Origin: Salinisphaera sp. LB1
GTDB taxonomy: Bacteria > Pseudomonadota > Gammaproteobacteria > Nevskiales > Salinisphaeraceae
NCBI RefSeq assembly: GCF_003177035.1
Contig: NZ_CP029488.1
Coordinates: 1,426,001-1,490,000, forward strand
Direction: 5' to 3'
Length of the DNA stretch: 64,000 bases
Of this stretch, positions 30,128 to 42,441 are shown in pieces. Each line of letters starts with the position of its first letter. The stretch's first letter is position 1. The translations under genes were made by a program, and so were the position numbers. Below the pieces are notes generated by a model. It saw only the letters and a list, made by a program, of their open reading frames with translations, was not told the origin of the DNA and did no database searches.

Positions 30128-31207
30128 GTGCGGCTAGAGTCGCTCCATATCGAGAACTTCCGGTGTATCGAGCGCTGCGATGTCGATGTATCGCCGGGGA
30201 TCAACTGTATCGTCGGCGATAACGCCTCGGGAAAGACCAGCTTTCTGGAGGCGATCTATATACTCGGCCGCGGCGAATCGTTCCGCCAATCGCGGCTCGG
30301 TCAGGCGGTTCGACACGATAGCGACGCACTGACCGTTCGTACGCGTCTGACCGACAGGCAGGGCAGTCGTCATCGAATTGGTTGTCATGCCTCCCGGTCG
30401 AAGTACCAGATCAAACTCGACGACCAGGCGGAGACACGTCGCTTCGACCTGATCAACGTTCTACCGTTGCAGCACATCGATCCCAATCTGCACCGCTTGC
30501 TGGAGCATGGCCCCAAATACCGGCGACATTTTCTCGACTGGGGCGTGTTTCACGTGGAACACGCTTTTTTCCCGGCGTGGCGCCGATATCGTCGGGCGCT
30601 GAAACAGCGCAATCGCGCGTTGCGAGCGCGCCAGCCGAAACACCAGGTGGTCGCCTGGGATGCCGAATTGGTGCAACAGGGGGAAATTATTGACGCCTGT
30701 CGACGGCAGTATCTTGAGCACATCAAGCGGCGTCTTCCCGAGACCACACGGAACTTATTCGGAAACCAGGACATTACGTTCACCTACCATCCGGGCTGGC
30801 GTGGCGATCAGGGTTTCGGCTATGCCCTGATCGATAGCCTGGAACAGGATCTCCGTGCCGGGTTTACGCAACAGGGACCGCATCGTGCCGATATCCGCAT
30901 ATCGATTGCCGCCATGAATGCGCGCGACTGGGTATCGCGCGGGCAACAGAAACTACTCACAGCGGGGTTGCTACTGGCCCAGGCGGATATCCTTCAGTCG
31001 ACACGCGGCATTGAGCCGGTGCTCCTGCTTGACGACATGGCGGCAGAGCTGGGGGCAAGCTATCGCGCAGCTTTGGCCAAGGAGGTCGCGCGACTGGGTG
31101 TGCAGTGTTTTGTGACATTCCTCAGTCCCGAGCTGATCCCCGAGACATTGCGACCCGAGCGAATGTTTCACGTGGAACACGGATACATCACACCGGCGCG
31201 AGCATGA
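30128..31207 (+). CDS. recF: DNA replication and repair protein RecF
   Basis: 359 residues from GTG. Walker A is IVGDNASGKTSFLEAIYILG; the ABC signature is WVSRGQQKLL and Walker B is PVLLLDDMAAELG. RecF loads RecA at gaps. Its coding sequence contains two 16-bp parS-like sites (30546-30561 and 31164-31179), each encoding FHVEH, so these stretches are under double constraint. The second lies ten codons from the end. Confidence 0.97.
   Translation: MRLESLHIENFRCIERCDVDVSPGINCIVGDNASGKTSFLEAIYILGRGESFRQSRLGQAVRHDSDALTVRTRLTDRQGSRHRIGCHASRSKYQIKLDDQAETRRFDLINVLPLQHIDPNLHRLLEHGPKYRRHFLDWGVFHVEHAFFPAWRRYRRALKQRNRALRARQPKHQVVAWDAELVQQGEIIDACRRQYLEHIKRRLPETTRNLFGNQDITFTYHPGWRGDQGFGYALIDSLEQDLRAGFTQQGPHRADIRISIAAMNARDWVSRGQQKLLTAGLLLAQADILQSTRGIEPVLLLDDMAAELGASYRAALAKEVARLGVQCFVTFLSPELIPETLRPERMFHVEHGYITPARA
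30546..30561. promoter_or_regulatory. parS site 1, inside recF
   Basis: TGTTTCACGTGGAACA: a 16-bp near-palindrome with the invariant CACGTG core, matching the pseudomonad parS type (TGTTCCACGTGGAACA) except at one base. Expected ParB (Spo0J) loading site near the origin. Confidence 0.85.
31164..31179. promoter_or_regulatory. parS site 2, inside recF
   Basis: The same 16-bp sequence TGTTTCACGTGGAACA recurs 618 bp after site 1, near the recF 3' end. Recurrence of an identical 16-mer in one gene, with a palindromic core, supports selection as a protein-binding site. Confidence 0.85.
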
Positions 31208-31219
31208 CAGGCATGCTAA

Positions 31220-33676
<2,457 letters not shown>

Positions 33677-33715
33677 TACACAGCGCTCGCCACGGGGCGG
33701 GCCGTGTCCGTATTG

Positions 33716-33746
33716 AAAGCCCTCGGCTGCCGCTGAGGGCTTTTTT
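33716..33746 (+). terminator. Rho-independent terminator after gyrB
   Basis: AAAGCCCTCGGC-tgcc-GCTGAGGGCTTTTTT: strong stem followed by a T-run, 40 bases after the gyrB stop. Confidence 0.9.
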
Positions 33747-33800
33747 ACGGGCGGTGGGACCATGGGTCTGGGCGGCTGGCCCGGCGGCGCTCACGGGCCG

Positions 33801-33864
33801 TAGCGCCTGCGCGCGGGTGAATATGCCGTCAGCGCCGGTAACGCGCACCCGCGCAGGCGCGCTA
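33801..33864. repeat. GC-rich inverted repeat between gyrB and gmhB
   Basis: TAGCGCCTGCGCGCGGGTG (33801-33819) and CACCCGCGCAGGCGCGCTA (33846-33864) are inverted copies with a small internal rearrangement. The arrangement looks like a REP-type palindromic unit in the gap between the convergent gyrB and gmhB genes. Confidence 0.5.
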
Positions 33865-33871
33865 CTGGGGC

Positions 33872-34420
33872 TCAGGTGCGGGTGTGCGCCGAGAGCAGAT
33901 GATCGACCGCTGCCGAGAGGTCGTCGTATACCGCAATGCCCTGCCAGCGCCCATCCATGTCGTCAATCGGTTTGCCGGTGCGCACGCCGTAGCCCGCGAT
34001 GCCGGCGGCGCGCGCGGCTTCAATATCGGTGACGCTGTCCCCGATCATTACGCAGTCGTGCGGCTTCAAGCTCCAGCGGCGCAGAATATCCTCAAGCAAC
34101 CCCGGCCGGGGTTTGCGACAACGGCAGCCGTCGTCGGCGGTATGCGGACAGAAGAATATGCCATCGAGCGCGACACCGAGCTCGGCGAGATGCCGTGTCA
34201 TCTTGTCGTGAATGGCGAACAGGTCGTCGTAATCGAACAGGCCACGGCCGAGTCCGGATTGGTTGCTGGCCAGCACCACGCGCAGGCCGGCGTGCTTGAG
34301 CCGCGCGATGGCCTCGAGGCTGCCTGCGATCGGCTGCCATTCCGCGGGCGATTTGATGAACGCGTCGCTGTCGTGATTCACCACGCCGTCACGGTCGAGT
34401 ATGGCCGTGGAAACCGGCAT
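33872..34420 (-). CDS. gmhB: D-glycero-D-manno-heptose-1,7-bisphosphate 7-phosphatase
   Basis: 182 residues from ATG 34420, whose A is shared with the glyS TGA. HAD-superfamily motifs: AILDRDGVVN (motif I nucleophile DxD), LASNQSGLGRG (motif II) and MIGDSVTDIEAA (motif IV). FCPHTADDGCRCRKP supplies the Cys/His zinc-binding loop of GmhB. It dephosphorylates heptose bisphosphate for LPS inner-core synthesis. It is coupled to glyQ-glyS, as in several gammaproteobacteria. Confidence 0.92.
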   Translation of the reverse strand: MPVSTAILDRDGVVNHDSDAFIKSPAEWQPIAGSLEAIARLKHAGLRVVLASNQSGLGRGLFDYDDLFAIHDKMTRHLAELGVALDGIFFCPHTADDGCRCRKPRPGLLEDILRRWSLKPHDCVMIGDSVTDIEAARAAGIAGYGVRTGKPIDDMDGRWQGIAVYDDLSAAVDHLLSAHTRT

Positions 34421-36498
34421 CACGCAGATTCGACCGAAAGACAGGATAGATCGGCCACGCGGCGGCACAGGCGATCAATCTGCGCGAGTAGCGCCAGGCG
34501 GTTGCGTTGGAGCGCCGGGTCGTCGCTCATCACCATGACGTCGTTGAAGAACGCGTCGAGTGGTTCAGCTAGCGGGGCCAGCGCGGACAAGGCGCCGGTA
34601 TAATCACCTTCGCGGGCGGCGGCCTCGAGCGTGGTCGCGCACGCCGTCGCCTGGTCATGCAGTGCCGTTTCCGCCGGTTCGACCATGGCGGCGGGGTCGG
34701 CCGTCGCGGCGATGTCGGCATCGGCGTTACGCCTGAGGATGTTGCGGATGCGTTTGTGCGCACCGCCCACCACGGCAGCGGCGGGCAGCTGCGCGAAATC
34801 GCCGACAGCGCGCACGCGGCGATCGAAATCCTGCATGTCCGGGATATTGAGCGACATAATCGATTCGAAATGCGCGGCCGGCACGCCGTGATCCATGTAG
34901 TAGCCACGTAGACGTTCCATGTGAAACATCCACAGTGCTTCGCCCGTGTCTTCGGGCGGGTCCACCGGCTGCATGGCAATGGCGGTATCCAGTAGATGCC
35001 TGAGGTCGATGGCGATGCCCGCTTCGATCAACGTCCGCAGCACCCCGAGCGCCGCGCGTCGAAGGCCGAACGGGTCCTTGTCGCCGCTCGGCCGCTTACC
35101 GATGGCGAAGATGCCGGCCAGCGTGTCGAGACGGTCGGCGAGTGCAATGCAGCGTCCGACCGGCGTTGCCGCAATCGCCGCGCCGGCACCGGCCGGCGCA
35201 TATTGCTCGGGCAGCGCGCGGACCACGGCCTCGGATTCGCCCTCCAGCTCGGCATAATATCCGCCCATCACACCCTGGAGTTCCGGGAACTCGTCGACCA
35301 TTTCGGTGAGAAGATCGGTCTTGGCGAGCTCGGCTGCACGTGCAACGTCGGCCGCCGCTGCGCCAACCGCGGGCGCCAGTTCGGCGGCGAGCCGGCCAAA
35401 GCGTTGGCTCTTGTCGGCCAGCGTGCCGAGCGCCTGCTGAAAGCTGACACGTTCCAGTGCCGGGATACGCGCGGCCAGACCCTGACGGCGGTCCTGCTCC
35501 CAGAAGAACAGCGCGTCCGCCAGGCGCGGCCGGATCACGCGTTCATTACCGGCGACAACCTGGGCCGGATCGCGGCTTTCGATATTGGCGACCGTGACGA
35601 AACCGGGCAGGAGCGCGCCGTCGTCACCCTCGACCGGGAAGTAGCGCTGATGTCCTTCCAGCGTGGCCACGAGTACCTCGCGCGGCAACTCGAGAAAACG
35701 CGCATCGAAGCGTCCGGCAATGCCGACCGGCCACTCGACCAGTGCGGTCACCTCGGCCACCAGCGCGTCGTCGACCAAAGCGTGGCCGCCCAGCGACCGG
35801 GCGGCAGCCACCACGCCCTCTAGCACTCGCGCCCGGCGTTCGGCGATATCCACGATCACGTATCCGGGATCGCGTAGCCGCTCTACGTAGCTGGCCGCGT
35901 CCGCGATCTCGATGGTCTCGGGATAATGAAAACGATGGCCGCGGGTGTAACGGTCAGCACTTTCGCCAAACACCGTCAAAGGCAGAATATCGCTGCCATG
36001 CAACGCCACGACCCAATGCACCGGGCGTACGAAGGCCGCCTCGGAATCGCCCCAACGCATGCGCTTGGGAATCGGCAGGGCGCGGAGCGCCGCGTCCACC
36101 GCGGGCGGCAGCAGTTCGCCGAGGGCGAGACCCGGGGCGGTGCCGCGATAAACCAGGCGCCGCCCCTTGTCGCTGTCCTCGATTTCGAGCGCGTCGAGGG
36201 TCGTGCCGACCGAGCGGGCGAAGCCTTCGCCGGCCTTTGTTGGATTGCCCTGGTCATCGTAGGCGATCGCCACGGTCGGGCCGAATTTCTCTACGCGCTC
36301 GGCCGCGCTGGTGTCATCGGTATCGGCAATGATGACTGCCAGACGCCGCGGTGTGGCCAGATAACGCACCGCACCGTGCGCCAGTCCGGCCTGGTCCAAT
36401 TGCGCGGCCAGACCGTCGGCCAATGCCTCGGCCAGCGGATGCATCGCTTTCGGCGGTAATTCCTCGACGCCGATTTCGATCAGAAGGTCTGCACTCAT
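34420..36498 (-). CDS. glyS: Glycine-tRNA ligase beta subunit
   Basis: 692 residues, normal length for the bacterial alpha2-beta2 enzyme. It begins with [20 protein letters not shown], contains the HD-like core and ends with the anticodon-binding DALR-like helices, including [20 protein letters not shown]. The beta subunit recognises tRNA-Gly. It overlaps glyQ by four bases. A parS-like site (34913-34928) falls where the protein reads MFHMERLRG. Confidence 0.96.
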   Translation of the reverse strand: MSADLLIEIGVEELPPKAMHPLAEALADGLAAQLDQAGLAHGAVRYLATPRRLAVIIADTDDTSAAERVEKFGPTVAIAYDDQGNPTKAGEGFARSVGTTLDALEIEDSDKGRRLVYRGTAPGLALGELLPPAVDAALRALPIPKRMRWGDSEAAFVRPVHWVVALHGSDILPLTVFGESADRYTRGHRFHYPETIEIADAASYVERLRDPGYVIVDIAERRARVLEGVVAAARSLGGHALVDDALVAEVTALVEWPVGIAGRFDARFLELPREVLVATLEGHQRYFPVEGDDGALLPGFVTVANIESRDPAQVVAGNERVIRPRLADALFFWEQDRRQGLAARIPALERVSFQQALGTLADKSQRFGRLAAELAPAVGAAAADVARAAELAKTDLLTEMVDEFPELQGVMGGYYAELEGESEAVVRALPEQYAPAGAGAAIAATPVGRCIALADRLDTLAGIFAIGKRPSGDKDPFGLRRAALGVLRTLIEAGIAIDLRHLLDTAIAMQPVDPPEDTGEALWMFHMERLRGYYMDHGVPAAHFESIMSLNIPDMQDFDRRVRAVGDFAQLPAAAVVGGAHKRIRNILRRNADADIAATADPAAMVEPAETALHDQATACATTLEAAAREGDYTGALSALAPLAEPLDAFFNDVMVMSDDPALQRNRLALLAQIDRLCRRVADLSCLSVESA
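34913..34928. promoter_or_regulatory. Degenerate parS-like site inside glyS
   Basis: CGTTCCATGTGAAACA has two mismatches to TGTTCCACGTGAAACA. It is within about 4.4 kb of the two recF sites, so it may be a weaker ParB site. Confidence 0.45.
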
Positions 36499-37391
36499 GC
36501 CGCGTCGTTATCCTTGTTGAGCATGGGGAAACCGAGTGCCTCGCGCGCCTCGTAATAGCCTTTGGCCACGGCCCGGGCCAGGGTGCGCACGCGCAGGATG
36601 TAGCGCTGGCGTTCCGTTACCGAAATGGCATGGCGGGCATCCAGCAGGTTGAAGGTGTGCGAGCACTCGAGCATGCGTTCATAAGCCGGCAGCGGAAGAT
36701 TCGAGTTCACCAGCGCCAGACATTCCGCCTCGAGCTCGTCAAAGCGTCGGAAAAGCGCCGCCACGGGCGCGTGCTCGAAATTGTAGGTCGATTGCTCGAC
36801 TTCGTTCTGATGAAACACATCGCCGTAATAGACCGTGCCATACGGCGACGCTGACCACACCAGATCGTAGACCGATTCCACGTTCTGGATATACATCGCA
36901 ATGCGCTCGAGGCCGTAGGTGATCTCGCCGGAGACGGGGCGGCAGTCCAGTCCGCCCACCTGCTGGAAATAAGTGAACTGGGTGATCTCCATCCCGTTCA
37001 GCCAGATTTCCCAGCCCAGCCCCCAGGCGCCCAGGGTCGGCGATTCCCAGTTGTCCTCGACAAAGCGGACGTCATGGATCGACATGTCCAGGCCAAGGGC
37101 TTCGAGCGAGCCGAGATACTGGGCCTGGATATCCTTGGGCGACGGTTTCAGCAGCACCTGAAACTGATAATAGTGCTGTAGACGATTGGGGTTGTTGCCG
37201 TAGCGGCCGTCCGTGGGTCGCCTGGAGGGCTGGACGTACGCGGCACGCCAGGGCTCCGGGCCGATCGAACGCAGAAACGTTGCGGTGTGGAACGTGCCCG
37301 CGCCAACCGGCATGTCCAGAGGCTGCACGACGACGCAGCCGCGTTCGGCCCAGTATTGCTGCAGCGCGAAAATGAGCTGTTGGAAATCCAT
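36495..37391 (-). CDS. glyQ: Glycine-tRNA ligase alpha subunit
   Basis: 298 residues, normal length. Class II synthetase features include [20 protein letters not shown] at the start, [20 protein letters not shown] (motif 2) and [10 protein letters not shown]. The alpha subunit catalyses glycyl-adenylate formation. It is the first gene of glyQ-glyS-gmhB, with four-base overlap to glyS, and is divergent from glnA. Confidence 0.97.
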   Translation of the reverse strand: MDFQQLIFALQQYWAERGCVVVQPLDMPVGAGTFHTATFLRSIGPEPWRAAYVQPSRRPTDGRYGNNPNRLQHYYQFQVLLKPSPKDIQAQYLGSLEALGLDMSIHDVRFVEDNWESPTLGAWGLGWEIWLNGMEITQFTYFQQVGGLDCRPVSGEITYGLERIAMYIQNVESVYDLVWSASPYGTVYYGDVFHQNEVEQSTYNFEHAPVAALFRRFDELEAECLALVNSNLPLPAYERMLECSHTFNLLDARHAISVTERQRYILRVRTLARAVAKGYYEAREALGFPMLNKDNDAA

Positions 37392-37457
37392 GCCAGTGCA
37401 CCGTTTGATCAGGCCGCGATTGTACCCGAACGCCTGTAATCGCTGGGGCGCAGCTTA

Positions 37458-37474
37458 TGCACCATAATAGTGCA
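37458..37474. promoter_or_regulatory. NtrC-binding site upstream of glnA
   Basis: TGCAC-cataata-GTGCA fits the NtrC dyad TGCACC-N5-GGTGCA in its outer bases. Further half-sites (TTGGTGCG near 37495, TGGTGCA near 37520) follow. It lies about 100 bp upstream of the sigma-54 promoter, the normal enhancer distance. Confidence 0.75.
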
Positions 37475-37564
37475 CCAATATAGCGCGGCTCTTTTTTGGT
37501 GCGCTTTCGGCTTTGTCGTGGTGCATTAGGGTTCGCCCGGGTCCTTGAATCGGCGCAGGTGACG

Positions 37565-37579
37565 TGGCACGGAACCTGC
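37565..37579 (+). promoter_or_regulatory. Sigma-54 promoter of glnA
   Basis: TGGCACGGAACCTGC has the -24 GG and -12 GC dinucleotides with correct spacing (consensus TGGCACG-N4-TTGC). It lies about 70 bp before the glnA start. Together with the NtrC site it indicates nitrogen-limitation control. Confidence 0.85.
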
Positions 37580-37646
37580 CTTTATAGTGCGTCTGTTGTA
37601 CTGGCGATTCCGGACAGCTGAGTTCCCATCCCAATGAGGAGTCATC

Positions 37647-39056
37647 ATGGCGAGTAGCAAGGCGCTCGAACTGATCAAAAAGACCGAAGCGAAATTCGTG
37701 GACTTTCGTTTCTGCGACGCGCGTGGCAAAGAGCAGCACATGACCATGCCGGCGCATGTCGTCGACGAAGAGTTCATGGAAGAAGGCAAGATGTTCGACG
37801 GCTCGTCGATCGATGGCTGGAAAGGCATCAACGAGTCCGACATGGTCATGATGCCGGACGACGATTCGGCTGTGCTGGACCCGTTCTTCGAAGAGCCGAC
37901 CGTCAACATCCGCTGTGACGTGCTCGAACCCAACACCATGATGGGCTACGAGCGCGACCCGCGGACCGTCGCCAAGCGCGCGGAAGCGTATCTGGCCTCG
38001 ACCGGTATCGCCGATACTGCCCTGTTCGGCCCGGAAGCCGAATTCTTCATCTTCGACTCGGTGCAATGGCACAACGAGATGCGCGGCGCCGGCTTTGCCG
38101 TCGACTCCGAGGAAGCCTGCTGGAACAGCGAGACCCGCTATCCGGAAGGCAACATGGGCCATCGGCCGGGGATCAAGGGCGGTTATGTGCCGGTCCCGCC
38201 GGTCGATTCCCAGCATGACATCCGCTCGGCCATGTGCCTCGCCATGGAGGAAATGGGGCTGACCGTCGAAGTGCACCACCACGAGGTGGGCACCGCCGGC
38301 CAGGGCGAGATCGGCATGTTGTTCAACACGCTGGTCAAGAAGGCCGACGAAACGCTGATCTACAAGTACTGCGTGGCCAACGTCGCGCACGCCTTCGGCA
38401 AGACGGCCACCTTCATGCCCAAGCCGCTGGTCGGCGACAATGGCTCCGGCATGCACGTGCATCAGTCGCTGACCAAGGATGGCAAGAACATCTTTTCCGG
38501 CGACGAATACGGCGGCCTGTCCGAGGAAGCGCTGTACTACATCGGCGGCATCATCAAGCACGCCAAGGCCATCAACGCCTTCGCCAATGCCTCGACCAAC
38601 AGCTATAAGCGCCTGGTCAAGGGCTTCGAAGCGCCGGTACTGCTGGCCTATTCCGCGCGCAATCGCTCGGCGTCGATTCGTATTCCCTGGGTCTCCAGCC
38701 CCAAGGCGCGTCGCATCGAGGTGCGTTTCCCGGACCCGACCGCCAACCCGTACTTTGCCTTCTCGGCCATGATGATGGCCGGCCTGGACGGTATCCAGAA
38801 CAAGATCCATCCGGGCGAAGCCATGGACAAGGACTTGTACGACCTGCCGCCGGAAGAAGAGAAGAAGATTCCGACCGTGGCCCAGTCGCTGGAAGAAGCG
38901 CTGCAGTCGCTGTCGGCCGATCGCGACTTCCTCAAGAAGGGCGACGTGTTCACCGACGATCTGATCGACGGCTACATCGATCTCAAGATGGAAGAAGTGC
39001 TGCGCCTGAAAATGAGCACCCATCCGGCCGAGTTTGATATGTACTATTCCTGCTAG
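37647..39056 (+). CDS. glnA: Glutamine synthetase, type I
   Basis: 469 residues, the exact length of enterobacterial Gln[28 protein letters not shown], the ATP loop [17 protein letters not shown] and [11 protein letters not shown] are present. The adenylylation site is Tyr398 in [10 protein letters not shown], so activity is probably controlled by GlnE. GAGGAG precedes the ATG. It is expressed from a sigma-54/NtrC promoter and followed by a terminator, with ntrB-ntrC downstream beyond one small gene. Confidence 0.98.
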   Translation: MASSKALELIKKTEAKFVDFRFCDARGKEQHMTMPAHVVDEEFMEEGKMFDGSSIDGWKGINESDMVMMPDDDSAVLDPFFEEPTVNIRCDVLEPNTMMGYERDPRTVAKRAEAYLASTGIADTALFGPEAEFFIFDSVQWHNEMRGAGFAVDSEEACWNSETRYPEGNMGHRPGIKGGYVPVPPVDSQHDIRSAMCLAMEEMGLTVEVHHHEVGTAGQGEIGMLFNTLVKKADETLIYKYCVANVAHAFGKTATFMPKPLVGDNGSGMHVHQSLTKDGKNIFSGDEYGGLSEEALYYIGGIIKHAKAINAFANASTNSYKRLVKGFEAPVLLAYSARNRSASIRIPWVSSPKARRIEVRFPDPTANPYFAFSAMMMAGLDGIQNKIHPGEAMDKDLYDLPPEEEKKIPTVAQSLEEALQSLSADRDFLKKGDVFTDDLIDGYIDLKMEEVLRLKMSTHPAEFDMYYSC

Positions 39057-39101
39057 GCCGCAGGACATACGCAGCGGCCGGTGGCGGTCGCTGCGGTCAC
39101 G

Positions 39102-39136
39102 AAAAGCGCATCCGTCACCACGGATGCGCTTTTTTT
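39102..39136 (+). terminator. Rho-independent terminator after glnA
   Basis: AAAAGCGCATCCGT-cacc-ACGGATGCGCTTTTTTT: 14-bp stem with a T-run, 45 bases after the glnA stop. Confidence 0.93.
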
Positions 39137-39148
39137 ATGGAATACGCG

Positions 39149-39739
39149 ATGCGAACACGACGACCAGGACGATGGGGTGGGCTCGCGGTCTGGATGGGGC
39201 TGGCCATCGCGCTGCCGGCGCAGGCGACGATCTATACCTGGACCGATGCGCAGGGCGTGCGCCACTACAGCGATATCGCGCGGCCAGGGGCCAGGACGGT
39301 GCAACTCAAACGGATGCCCAATGGCGGTGCAAGCCCGGCGTCTACGGGGTCCGGTGGATCCGGCGCGGCGCCCAGCGGTGACGCCCGCGCCCTGAACCTG
39401 GTCTCGCCCGCTGAGGGGCAGGTCTTTACCAGCCGACAGGGCCAGGTGCCGGTTTCGGTGGTGGTGGGCAACAACAACGACAACAACGCCGGGCTCGGCG
39501 ATGGCGAATCGCTGCGCTACAAGCTCGACGGCAAGCCGGTGGGCTCGGGCCCAACGCGGAACACGCGCCTGACGTTGTCGAATGTCGCGGCCGGGCCGCA
39601 CACCTTCAGCGTCACACTGCTCTATCGCGGCCATGCCGTCCAGCACAGCGATGCCGTCACGTTTCGCGTCGACCGCAGCGCCCACGCGCCGCCGCCGCAA
39701 TCCTCACCGGACACGGGCAATCGCCGCCCGCCGTCCTAA
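39149..39739 (+). CDS. DUF4124-domain periplasmic protein
   Basis: 196 residues from the ATG at 39149; the earlier in-frame ATG at 39137 overlaps the glnA terminator. A signal peptide (about 1-27, GLAVWMGLAIALPAQA) precedes TIYTWTDAQGVRHYSDIARP, the DUF4124 signature. After a Gly/Ser/Ala-rich linker there is an Ig-like beta domain (LVSPAEGQVFTSRQGQVPVS, GPHTFSVTLLYRGHAVQHSD). The C-terminus is Pro/Ser-rich. Function is unknown; the DUF4124 gene is often found beside glnA-ntrBC in gammaproteobacteria. Confidence 0.8.
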   Translation: MRTRRPGRWGGLAVWMGLAIALPAQATIYTWTDAQGVRHYSDIARPGARTVQLKRMPNGGASPASTGSGGSGAAPSGDARALNLVSPAEGQVFTSRQGQVPVSVVVGNNNDNNAGLGDGESLRYKLDGKPVGSGPTRNTRLTLSNVAAGPHTFSVTLLYRGHAVQHSDAVTFRVDRSAHAPPPQSSPDTGNRRPPS

Positions 39740-39811
39740 GCTGCTGAATGATGTCGATGTTTGGCCGTTCGATGTATCCCGCAGTGGCCCGAACCTTGCT
39801 AGACAGCTGCC

Positions 39812-40888
39812 ATGCGTGCCGATGAACACAGCGAGCATCGTCCCGACACGATCCTCGACAATCTCAAGACTGCGGTCGTGTGTCTGGACGACCGGCTGCA
39901 CGTCACTTATCTGAATACGGCCAGCGAAATGCTGTTCGGCGTATCGGCCCGGCACTGCGATCAGGAGGCTTTCGACAAGGCGCTGCCCTATCTTGCCGAC
40001 CATCGCAGCCGACTGACTGCGGCGCTGACCGAGGGGGCCGCCTACACCGAGCGCGAGCTGCACCTGCGTGCGGGCGGCGGCGATCCGCTGATCGTGGACT
40101 GCACGGTCACGCCGTTCACTGACCGGGCTGGCGAATCGGCCTTGCTGATGGAGTTTCTGTCCCTGGATCGCCAGTTGCGTATCTCGCGAGACGACCAGAT
40201 GCGGATCCAGAATCTCGCCAATCGCGAAATGATTCGCGGCATGGCACACGAGATCAAGAACCCGCTGGGCGGGCTGCGCGGCGCCGCCCAGTTGCTCGAG
40301 CGCGAAATAGACGACGACGAGCTCAAGGAATACACCACCGTCATCATCCGCGAGGCCGATCGGTTGCAGAACCTGGTGGACGGTCTGCTCGGGCCGCGCC
40401 GGCCCCCGAACAAGCAGCCGCTCAATATCCACGAGCCCCTCGAGCATGTGCGCGCACTGATCGATACCGAGTTGCCGCCCGGTATTACGATCGAGCGCGA
40501 CTACGATCCGAGCATCCCGGAGGTCCGTGCCGACCGTGAGCAGCTCATCCAGACGTTCTTCAACCTGGTTGGCAATGCGGTCACGGCGCTCGGCCGCTCC
40601 GGCAATATCCTGCTGCGCACGCGCACCCAGCGGCTGTTCACCATCAGCGGCGTCAAACACCGGCTGGTGACCCGGGTCGACGTGGTCGACAACGGGCCCG
40701 GTATTGCGCGCGATCTGCTACCGCGCATCTTTCATCCGATGGTCAGCTCGCGCGCGGAAGGCTCCGGTATGGGGCTGCCCATCGCCCAGTATTTAATCCA
40801 TCTACACGACGGTCTGATCGAGTGCGAAAGCCGCCCCGGCCAGACCGTCTTCAGCGTCTTTCTGCCCATGGAGGCCAGCGATGGCTGA
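39812..40888 (+). CDS. glnL: Nitrogen regulation sensor histidine kinase/phosphatase NtrB
   Basis: 358 residues. An N-terminal PAS domain (about 12-120, VVCLDDRLHVTYLNTASEML) is followed by the H-box RGMAHEIKNPLGGLRGAAQL (phospho-acceptor His146) and an HATPase domain with the N-box NLVGNAVTAL and G-boxes DNGPGI and SGMGLPIAQYL. No membrane helix: it is cytoplasmic and expected to answer to the PII protein. It phosphorylates NtrC under nitrogen limitation. Its last eight bases overlap ntrC. Confidence 0.94.
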   Translation: MRADEHSEHRPDTILDNLKTAVVCLDDRLHVTYLNTASEMLFGVSARHCDQEAFDKALPYLADHRSRLTAALTEGAAYTERELHLRAGGGDPLIVDCTVTPFTDRAGESALLMEFLSLDRQLRISRDDQMRIQNLANREMIRGMAHEIKNPLGGLRGAAQLLEREIDDDELKEYTTVIIREADRLQNLVDGLLGPRRPPNKQPLNIHEPLEHVRALIDTELPPGITIERDYDPSIPEVRADREQLIQTFFNLVGNAVTALGRSGNILLRTRTQRLFTISGVKHRLVTRVDVVDNGPGIARDLLPRIFHPMVSSRAEGSGMGLPIAQYLIHLHDGLIECESRPGQTVFSVFLPMEASDG

Positions 40889-42377
40889 ACTCACTGCCTG
40901 GGTCGTCGATGATGACGAATCGATCCGCTGGGTGCTCGAGCGTGCGCTGAAGGCCGCCTCGATCGACGTGGTCTGTTTTGCCGGCGGCGCCGAGTTGCTC
41001 GACGCCATTGAAGACAACGTGCCGGACGTCCTGCTCACCGATATTCGCATGCCCGGCATTTCGGGGCTGGATCTACTGGAACGGGTGCATGCGGTGCAGC
41101 CGCAGCTGCCGGTCATCATCATCACCGCGCACTCGGATCTGGATTCGGCGGTGTCATCCTACCGCGGCGGCGCGTTCGAATATCTGCCCAAGCCGTTCGA
41201 CCTGGACGAGGCGGTCGAACTGGTCCAGCGTGCCGCCATGCTCGCCGACGAGACCGGTGCCGCCGACAAGACGGGATCGCGCGCGCCGGCCGAGTCGACC
41301 ATCATCGGCGAAGCGCCGGCCATGCAGGAAGTGTTTCGCGCCATCGGGCGCCTGTCGGCCTCCAATATCACGGTGTTGATCACCGGTGAATCCGGTACCG
41401 GCAAGGAGTTGGTTGCGCATGCCCTGCACGAACACAGCCCCCGCGCCGACCGGCCGTTCATCGCGGTCAATACGGCCGCGATTCCTAAGGAGTTGATGGA
41501 ATCCGAGTTCTTCGGCCACGAGAAAGGCGCGTTCACCGGCGCCGCCAGTCAACGCCGCGGCCGTTTCGAGCAGGCCCATGGCGGCACGCTGTTTCTCGAT
41601 GAAATCGGCGATATGCCGGCCGATCTGCAGACCCGCTTGCTGCGCGTGCTGCAGGATGGGCAGTTCTATCGGGTTGGCGGTCACGTCGGGGTCAAGGTCG
41701 ATGTCCGCATCATTGCCGCCACCAATCAGAACCTCGAAGCCGAGGTGAAACGCGGCCATTTCCGCGAGGATCTGTTTCATCGCCTGAACGTGATCCGACT
41801 GCGCGTGCCGCCGTTGCGCGAGCGTCGCGAGGATATCCCCCTGCTGCTGAATTTCTTCCTTGGGCGTGCCGCGCGGGAACTCGACATGGAGGTCAAGACG
41901 CTGTCCCGCGGTGCCAGCGAATACCTGACCGGGCTCGACTGGGCCGGTAATGTGCGCGAGCTGGAAAATCTCTGCCGCTGGCTGACCGTCATGGCGCCCG
42001 GGCGTGAAGTGGTGCTCGACGACCTGCCGATCGAATTGCGCCCGCGCGCCGACGCCGCGGAGATGCCGTCGGCCATGGGCTTCGGCGCCGAGAGCAGCGC
42101 CGCGCCCGCCGGGCTCGCGCCCGACACCGCGCCCAGCCAGCCCGGGGCGCGAAGCGAATGGGACGCGCAACTGTCGAGCTGGGCCGACGAGCGCCTGGCG
42201 GCCGGCGCCGATCATCTGCTCGACGAAGCCATACCGCGGCTGGAGCGGGTCATGATTCGCGCAGCACTGGCCCATACCGACGGCCATCGCCAGGAAGCGG
42301 CCCGGTTGCTCGGCTGGGGCCGGAATACCCTGACCCGAAAGATCAAGGAATTGTCGCTGTCGGATGAGCCCGCCTGA
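40881..42377 (+). CDS. glnG: Nitrogen regulation response regulator NtrC
   Basis: 498 residues. The receiver domain has Asp54 in [10 protein letters not shown]. The sigma-54 AAA+ domain has Walker [12 protein letters not shown], the GAFTGA loop ([20 protein letters not shown]) and Walker [14 protein letters not shown]. The C-terminal Fis-type HTH is [20 protein letters not shown]. An Ala/Pro-rich linker of about 60 residues before the HTH is longer than in E. coli. It activates sigma-54 promoters such as that of glnA. Confidence 0.96.
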   Translation: MAELTAWVVDDDESIRWVLERALKAASIDVVCFAGGAELLDAIEDNVPDVLLTDIRMPGISGLDLLERVHAVQPQLPVIIITAHSDLDSAVSSYRGGAFEYLPKPFDLDEAVELVQRAAMLADETGAADKTGSRAPAESTIIGEAPAMQEVFRAIGRLSASNITVLITGESGTGKELVAHALHEHSPRADRPFIAVNTAAIPKELMESEFFGHEKGAFTGAASQRRGRFEQAHGGTLFLDEIGDMPADLQTRLLRVLQDGQFYRVGGHVGVKVDVRIIAATNQNLEAEVKRGHFREDLFHRLNVIRLRVPPLRERREDIPLLLNFFLGRAARELDMEVKTLSRGASEYLTGLDWAGNVRELENLCRWLTVMAPGREVVLDDLPIELRPRADAAEMPSAMGFGAESSAAPAGLAPDTAPSQPGARSEWDAQLSSWADERLAAGADHLLDEAIPRLERVMIRAALAHTDGHRQEAARLLGWGRNTLTRKIKELSLSDEPA

Positions 42378-42441
42378 TCCCGGTCGAACATACGGGCATG
42401 ATAGCGTCGTCGACCTGTGAATCGATCGATGGCGAGGACCC

